From: Gerris lacustris
Lineage: Eukaryota > Arthropoda > Insecta > Hemiptera > Gerridae
Assembly (NCBI GenBank): GCA_951217055.1
Contig: OX578277.1
Span: forward strand, 11,717,834-11,781,833
DNA: 64,000 nt
Direction: 5' to 3'
Position numbers and translations under genes: made by a program. The notes under the pieces were generated by a model. It had not been told where the DNA came from, made no database searches, and was given only the letters and a program-made list of their open reading frames with translations. Shown piece by piece: positions 51,662 to 60,900 of this stretch (position 1 is its first letter; every line of letters starts with the position of its first letter).

Positions 51662-52828
51662 GAGATGATTAGTGTGACGTCACAAAAGCTTTCGAAAATT
51701 TAACTCAGTGTTTGTTATGTTCCTTTTTCTTATCACCTCTTATAAAACCCATTTAAAATGAATGGGAGAATTTTCTCAACTTTTTAAATAATTAATTATT
51801 AAATTATTATTGATTTATAAGAGTTTTCTCCCTTTGAACATTGTTGTACCAAGTCTTTTTTAACGAGTGTAACAAAGAAAACATTAAAAACTTTCGTTTC
51901 AGTTATTTAAAATGAGTATTTGTGTGAAGGGTCATATCATCGAAAAAGCTATTTGGGTTATTAATCTTTATACTTGATTTTTTGTATTTCCTGTTGCCAT
52001 AAAAATTCACGCGATGTGTTCGTGTTCGTATTGTGTGCCCGAAAATAAATTTTCCTCCAGTTTTGAAACTCAATGTTACGCAGAATACAAGACTTGTAGA
52101 TAAAGATAAAGATACTTAATCTGCTAGGTAATAAAATATTATTTGCTAATAATATTTTGTTCCTGGTTATTTACAATGTGCATTATATTTCACCGGTGTT
52201 GGAACATATACATATAATATACTATACAATAGATCACTGACCAGCCTAGGAAAAAGACGTTGATGACGAGACCAACACCATACTGTTTTATTTATTATTA
52301 TTATTATTATTTTTTAAATTTATAATAACGAGTATAATAATATAAGATATGAGTACGTCGCATATATACTTGTTTAAAATTTCGATTAACTAAACTAATT
52401 AAATACATTAACTTAATACGACTAAGTACTCTGACATACTTTTACTAAGAATAGTTTTCTCCTCCGAAAAAAAATCAATTATAGATAAAATTTTTATAAC
52501 GCTTGAGGAGGTGGAAGACATAATATACAAACTAAAATAGAACAACCATTTCAAAAATAAACAATAAATAAGAACGTAGGTACCCGGACAATATCATTAC
52601 AATAAAAGACACTCACAAATAATACTTATTTTAAGCCACTAGAACGCCAATTTTTAATGTTTTCTTATCTTACATTGTTAAAATAGACTAAGTATAATAA
52701 CATTCATAGGGTGAAAAGTCTTAGAAATCAGTAATAATTTAATTCCCTCATTCAAATTACATGGGATTGATAACAGGTGATAAGGAAAAGGAACAAAACA
52801 AACATCGAATAAATTTTCGAAAGCTTTT
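51662..52828. mobile_element. 1.2-kb foldback element, tandem copy B
   Basis: It aligns with copy A over its whole length in the same order, including TGTTGTACCAAGTCTTTTTT and AGATCACTGACCAGCCTAGG. Its left arm has TGTGACGTCACAAAAG. Its right end is truncated by about 40 bp where another repeat (52830-52922) begins. Confidence 0.8.
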
Positions 52829-52829
52829 A

Positions 52830-52922
52830 TGTATAATGTATACACATGCCAGTTGCACTCTGCGAGCTACTCGTATGTTTTTGTGCGAGAAACCAGCATG
52901 TGTATTTCCACTTTAACAGAAT
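52830..52922 (-). repeat. transposon-end fragment matching 43626
   Basis: On the minus strand, GTGGAAATACACATGCTGGT and CAAAAACATACGAGTAGCTC match the outer arm at 43626-43709. It abuts the truncated end of foldback copy B. Confidence 0.7.
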
Positions 52923-52927
52923 TAGGA

Positions 52928-52958
<31 letters not shown>

Positions 52959-52964
52959 TATCTA

Positions 52965-53365
52965 CAGTAGTGCAAAAAAGTTATGATTTTGGATTAGTTT
53001 AGAAGGACTAAAATAAGTATTTTCTTTCCTGAACTCTAAAAATAGGGAGAAAAAGTAAAACCAGGGAAAAAAAGAAGGATTGCCGACTTAATTATTTTAT
53101 AAATAGTTAAAATGGCTAATGTAGTGAAGTTGTTGAAATCAGGTTGGCGACACTGTTTTTTCGACCTTATTTGTAATTTGTGCTTATCATTGTTTAAACC
53201 TGCATCTAAATAACCTTCTACTTGAGTTTAATTGCAATTCTTATTTATTTTTAATATCGAATCTCTTATATTTGCTAATAAAAGTGCTTACAATTATTAT
53301 TGTTATTTATTAAAATAATAAATAAAAACAGTGCAATGGATAAAGATGCGTTTTCTCCCTACTGG
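52965..53365. mobile_element. element G, copy 1 (CAGTAGGGAGAAAA ends)
   Basis: The left end is a diverged CAGTAGTGCAAAAAAG and the right end is TTTTCTCCCTACTG. The body (GAAATCAGGTTGGCGACACT, AATATCGAATCTCTTATAT) matches 56987-57330. Confidence 0.65.
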
Positions 53366-53368
53366 AGA

Positions 53369-53645
53369 TAAAATATTGTATGTACTTCGGGAGTAAAGTG
53401 CTGTAATTTCCCTCGCGATAATTATCTCCCTCGCTGCGCCTCGGGAGCTAATTAGCGTTATTCCCGAGGCGTAGTCGAGGCTGGATCTTGAGTAGTACTG
53501 ACGACTACTAATGATTCTGCCTCGGGATTAGGGGGGGGGGGGGGGGACTATGGTTCTTGAGGCGAAGCCGAAAGAACCATAGAACCTTATTAGGGAATAA
53601 TGGCTTACTTTACTTCCTAGGTGAATAAATAACTACTAAACCATG
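53369..53645. mobile_element. foldback element F, copy 2
   Basis: TAAAATATTGTATGTACTTC opens it, and GGGAATAATGGCTTACTTTA near the end matches copy 1 at 21059-21240. This copy holds extra GC-rich text with CCTCGGGATTA and a 16-G run at 53531-53546. Confidence 0.7.
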
Positions 53646-53767
53646 GCACTGCACCATATAGGTAAGTATTTTAACTAAACATTGTTATAGTTAAATTTTA
53701 AAAAATCTTCGATTATTAGGATTATGGTTCTATGTTATGTACAGTATAATTTTATATACTATATTAA

Positions 53768-53850
53768 CCCTAGAACGACACACTTACTTATTTTTACGTA
53801 AACTCTACACAGGGGTCAGTGTGAGACCCCAAATAAATTAATGGGTTAAA
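53768..53850 (+). mobile_element. piggyBac-like left end
   Basis: CCCTAGAACGACACAC follows TTAA (53764-53767), like a piggyBac terminus. An inner hairpin built on CAGGGGTC and GACCCC follows. A similar GGGGTC/GACCCC hairpin lies at about 55356-55375 in the same orientation. No right end was found. Confidence 0.45.
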
Positions 53851-54037
53851 TTAATTAATAAACATTTTCATTTTTTAATTATTTATATATTTTTTAAACA
53901 TAATATGCCATTTAATTTTAACAAAACAAATAAGGATTTTAAAATTAAATGGTATACATATATATTTTCACCAAATTTTTTTTTTTTTAGAAAAATTTGA
54001 ACTTTTTTGGTATTTGGTTTTCGTTAGATTGGGTTTA

Positions 54038-54043
<6 letters not shown>

Positions 54044-54121
<78 letters not shown>
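54044..54121. repeat. (TA)n microsatellite
   Basis: About 39 uninterrupted TA dinucleotides. Confidence 0.97.
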
Positions 54122-54123
<2 letters not shown>

Positions 54124-54214
54124 GAAATGTTTTACAGAAACAAAAATTATAAAACAAATTAAATTATAGCATTTCTTACATATTCTGTCAAAATTAAGTA
54201 TATTATACGTCTAC

Positions 54215-55210
54215 TAGAGGTCGACCAAGAAGTCATGGAAATGAGAGGAGTGCGCTAGTGTCGTCATGTATAGTCAGTTTTTAATAAAATAGACCATTGT
54301 CAAAAAACACAGTGTTGTTCTTTTGTTAATAATAATTTTATTTTTGATAACTTCTATATTTTTTTTTATATTTTTTGCAACAGGCAACACTGTACCTGAT
54401 AAGAAATCACTAATAATATACGATAATATCTTTATATTATTATTTATAATAATATTCTTTAAATCTAAATCGATTTTCTTCTTTCTTAATAAATTTTTTT
54501 CTTTCTATTTATTTCTGAGTTTGATTTGTTACTTTTTTATTTCTGGATTTTAGTTGTTACTTTTTTGTGAATTATTTTTTTACTATTACCTCTCTCGGCT
54601 TGTTTTTGGCAATTTTCTCTGTAGTAAATTAAATTTCCTGGTATTAATAAAAACATGGATAATAACACGAATTCAAAATTAGAAATAAAGACTCTTCACA
54701 GTCAAGGACGTGAAATAGTTTACAATGTGTATTTGTATTTTAAACACAACAACATTGGCGGGAGTGGCAGTTCAACAACAGAAGTACCTATCCATGCAGA
54801 TATTAATTGTCGTGGAGAGCAATCATTTTTATAATAACAAATACATATAATAAGTTAATATTATTAAGTTACATATTATAATAAGTTTGTTCCAACCCCG
54901 TTATTTGTAGCGTCCTTTGCATTTGCATCATGCCGTGGATTTGTGGATCGTACACAAATCGTTTAGGAAAGTTGTAACTATAATTCGTACTGTATAAAAA
55001 CAAACCAAACAGGAAACCTAACAGATTGGAAACCTTCCTGTTGTTGTTATTCGTGAGATTTGACATAACTGCGCATGTCATACAAACTAGAAATGGGTAT
55101 TGTCTTAAGCACCCGACTGTACTGACTTCGGCACTACTCGGAAGTTCCGATTTTAAACGAAGTTAAGCTTTCCGTTTCTCCCGTGTTCATGACTTCTTGG
55201 TCGACCTCTA
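54215..55210. mobile_element. 996-bp element with TAGAGGTCGACCAAGAAGTC ends
   Basis: TAGAGGTCGACCAAGAAGTC opens the element and its reverse complement closes it. The interior is AT-rich and lacks a recognisable transposase. The ends resemble hAT-type TAGAGGTCGACC termini, but no 8-bp duplication was found. A low-complexity open frame inside is not a gene. Confidence 0.6.
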
Positions 55211-55642
55211 ATAGTAATAAAAAGTTTTATCTTGGAACTTTTGACAGTCTTAAACATTTCAGCAGCCAAACAAAAAATATAAAATAAGTTTTTTAATACA
55301 ATAAAAAAAATAAAACAGATAACAGTGGTATATGTAAAAATTACGTAAATGGCACACAGGGGTCTATGGGACCCCAACTCTTATTCTAATGAATACTGAA
55401 AAAAAAAACAATACTAATAACATAGGTATTGTTGTCAGTATTACGATTACGCAGAAAGGTTCAAAGGTAAATTAGGAGGGAGTCTAGGGGGTAGCATAAT
55501 GATCCACTTTTTGAGACCCAGATGCTACAGTATTGTTCCCTCTACCCCTTCCTTGCTCTGAGATCGAGAGAATATGGAGTAATTCGTTCTTTGTAACACC
55601 TTATCATCAATCCACCATAGTAACAAATCAACTTAAAATAGT

Positions 55643-56223
55643 ACATTACGCGTCGAGTGCGGAAAGTAGCATTTTGCATGCGAGTGTGGAGTTTGCACCC
55701 GAGCGATAGCGAGGGTTGTAAAACCACACGAGCAATGCAAAATGCCGTTTTCGCACGAGTTGCGTACCGTACTTTATCTACGATTGTTATATTTAAATAA
55801 TAAATACAGAAAAAAATAAACTTGCTGTCAGTAAGTTTGTATCTCATCTCTTGATAAAGATGGCATTAATCTTGAGTTGTATTTTTTGCCGAATTAATTA
55901 TTTCTGGAGGAGTATTATTCTCTACATTTTCGTCAAAGCCACTTGATTCAGTCATTGTTTTTCACTAAAAACTCGATATAAACAGTTACTTTAATAAATG
56001 AATAGCAAATTAGTTTTGTTAAATGTAAACAAACTCGCTAATCGTGCGTAAAGCTGAAGAATTCCTCTTCTTTACCGCGCTAGCGTGGTAAAGAAGAGGA
56101 ATTCTTCAGAACTATGAGACGCGCATGCGCAATGAATACAAGTACGTTAATAATCACTTTCTACGCATCTAAACAGAGATATAATTATATAACGTTTATA
56201 CTTCGTATCAATCGTAGATAAAG
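55643..56223 (+). mobile_element. dispersed element E, copy 2 (uninterrupted)
   Basis: It matches 17205-18285 but lacks the nested MITE. It contains a near-perfect hairpin around 56060-56105 (GAATTCCTCTTCTTTACC against GGTAAAGAAGAGGAATTC). The second half is bracketed by CTTTATCTACGATTG and CAATCGTAGATAAAG. It is non-coding. Confidence 0.8.
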
Positions 56224-56301
56224 ATGTTTACAACGTGTTTTACAAAGCTTTATAATAAATACATAACGTATACGTTCAAATAACACATAATATTGACTAA
56301 A

Positions 56302-56683
56302 TCACTCTTTTTTAAAGTCATTCATTGTGAATTGATCCGTTTTCGGACTCAAATCCGTATCTCGTTTTGTTTGACTGAGACTAAAGAGACTAGATCCAAA
56401 CTTCAGATTTTTAAAACTCTGTCGAAGTCTAGTCAAAGTTGAAACGAATGTGGATTTCTGACTTAAGTTAATTCCTCTGTCATTTTTCCACCATCTTCTT
56501 AAAGCGTTGACGACTCTTTTATGACAAATAAGAATTAGGAATACGATAACACCAAGCAGAACGTTTAATGTGTCTGTAAAAAAGAAGAATATTGTTGCGT
56601 TTTCATTATCCAAAATCAAAGACAGCAATTCGGCAATCCAATTCATTCCTGTGACGAAGAATAACTTCGAATAGATCCGATAC
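56302..56683 (-). CDS. Methuselah-like G-protein-coupled receptor, last exon
   Basis: This 3'-terminal exon has an acceptor TTTCTAG just above 56683 and a stop at 56302-56304. It begins with the last base of a split codon. It encodes about 127 residues. The first part is transmembrane helix 6 (LFFVTGMNWIAELLSLIL). A short loop follows, then helix 7 (FFFFTDTLNVLLGVIVFLIL), then a basic cytoplasmic tail starting CHKRVVNALRRWW. The order and the FTDTLNVLLGV block fit the methuselah subfamily of secretin-type receptors, which is restricted largely to arthropods. Upstream exons must lie at higher coordinates. None was found between here and the BEL element, so they are probably beyond the window. 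Confidence 0.8.
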
Positions 56684-56869
56684 CTAGAAACAAAAAACAA
56701 ATACTTCAACCTTTCATTCAGTCAGATTTAAACTCCTACACAGGAACGGATGGGGGCACCAGGAAGGCGGTAATTTTCCCGAAGCACCGCTAAGCCAATT
56801 ATAAAAAAGGGCTACTAAAAGGGTTTCTTAGGCCATAAAAATTCATATATTGTACGTTATTTTTTATAT

Positions 56870-56985
56870 ATAAGTAGTGTATTTTATATACAGTAGTGTA
56901 TTTTATATACAGTAGTGTATTTTATATACAGTAGTGTATTTTATATGCAGTAGTGTATTTTATATACAGTAGTAAGTATTATTAT
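56870..56985. repeat. 21-22 bp tandem repeat
   Basis: TTTTATATACAGTAGTGTAT-type units occur about five or six times. They directly precede element G copy 2, whose end begins with CAGTAGGGAG. The short units may have grown from that end. Confidence 0.85.
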
Positions 56986-56986
56986 T

Positions 56987-57428
56987 TACAGTAGGGAGAA
57001 AAAGTTATGATTTTGAATTAGTTTAGAGGGACTAAAGTAAGTCTTTTCATCCCTGAACTCAAAAAGTAGGGAGAAAAAGTAAAAGTAGGGCGAAAAAGTA
57101 AAGATTGCAACTTAATTATTTTATAAAAAGTAGAAAATGAATGGCTAATGTAATGAAGTTGTTAAAATCAGGTTGGCGTCACTGCTTTTTCGACTGTGTT
57201 TATCTTTGTTTATAACCTGCATCTAAATAAACTTCTATTTGAGTTTAATTCCAACTCATATTTTTTTTTAATATTGAATCTCTTATATCTGCTATTAAAA
57301 GTACTAATAATTATTGTTATTTATTAAAATATTAATAAAAACTTCGGCTTCGCCTCAAGAACCTACTTTTTCGCTCAGGGAATAATGGCTTACTTTACTC
57401 CCTAGGTGCATAAAAAAACTATTATTTA
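56987..57428. mobile_element. elements G (copy 2) and F (copy 3), fused remnants
   Basis: CAGTAGGGAGAAAAAGTTAT opens it. The body matches 52965-53330. It then jumps directly into CTTCGGCTTCGCCTCAAGAA and GGGAATAATGGCTTACTTTA, the right half of element F. Relative to 52965-53645, the G right end and F left half are deleted. Confidence 0.7.
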
Positions 57429-57639
57429 ACTAAAATATTATGTATAAAAAGTTGCATTTTCGAGAAGCAAGGTGTGCATATATTATCCTTTAGCATCTTA
57501 GGTATGCACTTATTTTGTTCTTTTAGGGGTAATGACCACCATTTTGGAAACGCGATATATATTTGTGATTCAAATTTCAATACCTTAAAAGTGATACCCC
57601 ACTCAAAAATCACAAAAAATATCAAATATTGCGATCAGT

Positions 57640-57691
57640 TCGCAATTGTACAATAAACTTACTAAAGACAGGAGATTTAAACCTCTGTCTC
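57640..57691. repeat. 130-bp tandem repeat, array 2, left remnant
   Basis: ACAATAAACTTACTAAAGAC through AAACCTCTGTCTC is part of the 130-bp unit that continues at 63680. The BEL element split the unit here. Confidence 0.9.
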
Positions 57692-57882
57692 TGTAAATAA
57701 TTTATTTAGCTTGGTTGCTATGACATTTGTTTTGTTTTGATTTGTATTATTTAAAAAAATAAATGTCAGTTGCCTTCTTCGAAGTGGCAACGATAGACGT
57801 GAATTTGTCTTTTCAATTTTCTTTCTCTATACTTTATCATTATTGTTTAAGTCCTTTGCTCGCCACTTAGTATAACTCAACA
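57692..57882 (+). repeat. BEL/Pao 5' LTR
   Basis: This 191-bp direct repeat begins TGTAAATAATTTATTTAGC and ends AACTCAACA. It contains a short inverted pair, TTGCCTTCTTCGAAG and GTGGCAA. The tandem-array text GTCTC lies directly 5'. Confidence 0.95.
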
Positions 57883-57929
57883 TTTGTTGGTCCTTTGGGT
57901 TAGTGAACAAGCGCGATTACAGTGTGACA

Positions 57930-60900
57930 ATGTTGACGCGGGCAAAAGGATTGGAGTTAGAACAGGCACGGAAGTTGGGTTTGAAGAGCGGAGAGGAAGC
58001 TAATTCAGAGTCGGCAGTTACAACAATACCCGTGGAAACAGGGGAGCCGGCAGGGGGTAGTGTGACGGAGGTGGCTTGCTCAAGATCTTCTCGAGCGTCT
58101 GTCTGCAGTGAGCAGAGGCGGCAGCTGGAGCTGCAGCTAAAGACAGAAGAGAAAATCGCGAGACTTCGCCAGGAGGCCCGGGATGAGAAAACTGCACTAC
58201 TTCGTTTGGAACAGCAAATCGAAGAACTGAAGCTGCAGGAACAGAGTCGGCGGGGCTCACGCTGCATTAGCAGGACTAGCATTCGTACTGAAAACGACAT
58301 GGCGGTTCCGGACATAACTGAAGAGCGAACTAAAACCTGGGTAAATTCCGTAACAGCGGAGAAGGTTGCAAAGGTAAAAAATAACATTAATTTTAAGACT
58401 GCTTGTCAAGTAGAGGGACAAGACAGTAAAACTAAGGTTAAGACTGTTGAGCCTAAGTTTGCGCACTTTCTTGCGCGGCAAACGGGGTTCAGAGAACTGC
58501 TACCGTTCTCGGGTGACCCGGTTGAGTGGCCGGCCTTTATTGCGCATTATGAAAGAACGGCACTAGCGTGTAATTATTCACCTGAAGAAAACGCTGTCAG
58601 GTTACAAAAAGCGCTAAAGGGGAAGGCACGTGAGGCTATTGAGGGATTACTTCCCTATCCTAACTGTGTGTCAACCGTACTAGACACGCTAAAAATTCGT
58701 TTTGGTAGGCCGGAGTATATAGTTAAAAGACTAATACTAAATGCTCAAAAAATAACAACGCTTAAAGATGAAAAGCTTGACAGCTTGCTTGACTTTGCGA
58801 CTGCTGTGCTTAATATTGTTGTGGCACTACAAAATCTTAACTGCCCAGCGCACCTAGAAAATCCACAGTTGCTTGAGGACTTAGTTAATAAGTTACCACC
58901 TAGAATGCGCTTAGAGTGGGGTGAGCACATATTAACAACTAATGAATCTGGTCTTATACAATTTAACAGGTGGATGCAAAGAAAATCAAATGCACTTTGC
59001 ATGGTTTCTACCCCAGTGTTTGTACAGGGACATTCAAGTGGACAACGGAAGGACTCGAAAACAGTGCTACTAGCCAGGGACGAGGTTTTGGCGCCAAATA
59101 GAGATGCAATAGAGAACGTCGCGACCGTGGACAGCGCTCATCAACCATCTGGAGATACACCTAGAAAACAAGTCTGCGTTTACTGCAACTCAGCCCTGCA
59201 TACAGTGCGTAAGTGTAGTGAATTTCTTAAGATGTCTGTAACTGATCGTCGCAGTTGGGTGGCGGACGATAAAAGGTGCTATGTTTGCCTTTTAGCATCG
59301 CATTTTGCGGCCAGATGTAGACTTAAAAAACGATGTGGTGAAGGGGGCTGCAAGGCAAGACACAACGCTCTACTGCACGTAGAAAAGACAGCGATAAACA
59401 TGACATCGGAGATAAGCAAACACGCCGAATATAAAAACGAACAAATAGGGGGCACGTCAATGTTGCCAAAATCCTGCAACGTCACCAAAGGTTCCAATGT
59501 GGTATTGCTCAGTGTATTGCCAGTCACTCTCAAAGGTCCAAGTAAAGAAGTAAGAACCTACGCTCTTCTTGATAGTGGTTCTTCGGTAACACTTTGTGAT
59601 GCTAAAATAGCGCAAGAGTTAGGTTGCATCGAAGGGGATAAAGTTGCGGAAGATGCGTTAGAGTTACAGTGGGTGAATGGGCAGGTGGCTGTCAATGATT
59701 CATTTAGGATTAATTTAAGCATCAAAGGAACGCATCTCAGTAAATATTTTGAGCTAAAAAATGTGAGAACTGTTCCCAATCTTGCTTTGCCACAACAGAC
59801 ACTTAATACTAAGGATGTAACGGCGCAGTGGCCTCAATTCAACCGTGTACCTTTAAGTAATCTAAACAACATCAGGCCTACTTTATTAATTGGTCAAGAT
59901 AACTGGAGGCTGTTAGTGGCGAGAGAGGTACTTGAAGGTCCGGCAGAGGGTCCAGTAGCTACTAAAACCAGGTTGGGTTGGACCCTTCACGGGAAAATGG
60001 AGGTGTCAAGTTGTCACGGGGAGCGGAGTGTGGCAAGTGTTTTGTGTATGCACGGTTTTAGCGATACTTATAGCGATATCTATTTACATGATCTGATAAA
60101 GACTTCTTTCGCATTAGATGACTATGGTGTGAAGCCAACCACTAACACCGAGAAAGCTGAAGACCAACGAGCGCGGAACTTACTTAAGATTACGACGAGA
60201 AGAAGAGAGCCTCATAGGTGGGAGACCGGGCTTCTGTGGCGAGATGACGAAGTCCGGATGCCAGCTAGCAGATCAGCAGCGATGCGAAGGCTCCATCTAA
60301 TTGAAAAGCGAATGGATAGGGACTGCCAGTTCGCGATGGCATATACTGCGAAAATGAATGACTTCATTGATAAGGGTTACGCAAGAAAACTTTCTGGTAA
60401 TGAAGTGAAGAGCTTGTTGACATCAAACAAAGCATGGTATCTTCCTCATATGCCCGTAGTGAATCCTAACAAACCAACCAAACTAAGAATCGTGTTTGAT
60501 GCCGCGGCAAAGGTTAGAGGTGTTAGTCTGAATAGCTCACTGCTTAAGGGTCCAGATAACTTTTCATCAATGTTAGGAATAATTTACAAATTCAGGCAGG
60601 GTGAAATAGCCTTCAGTGGTGATATTAGGGAGATGTATTGCCAGATAGGCATAATAAGTGAAGACCAGCCAGCGCAATTGTTTCTTTGGAGAGGCACAGA
60701 GCGACAGACGCCACCAGAGATTTATGTAATGCAAGTGATGATTTTTGGAGCTGTTTGTTCACCATTTGCTGCCCAGGAAATCAGGAACATTAATGCGAAG
60801 TTATTTGAAGACACATATCCAGAGGCAGTTGGTGCCATTTGTGAAAGACATTACATGGATGATTACCTAGACAGTGTACATTCGGAAGAAGAGGCTATCC

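Noticed and set aside
54323..54553. 76-codon Phe/Ile-rich frame that looks like a membrane protein
   Set aside because: It is T-rich low-complexity sequence inside a TIR element, without a splice or promoter context.
57903..57929. GTG as start of the BEL/Pao polyprotein
   Set aside because: Nuclear genes of animals start at ATG. The first ATG of the frame is at 57930, and the preceding nine codons overlap the primer-site leader.
57917..58387. Long open frame antisense to gag
   Set aside because: It mirrors the Glu/Arg/Leu-rich coding strand, and its Ser/Cys-rich product has no family features.
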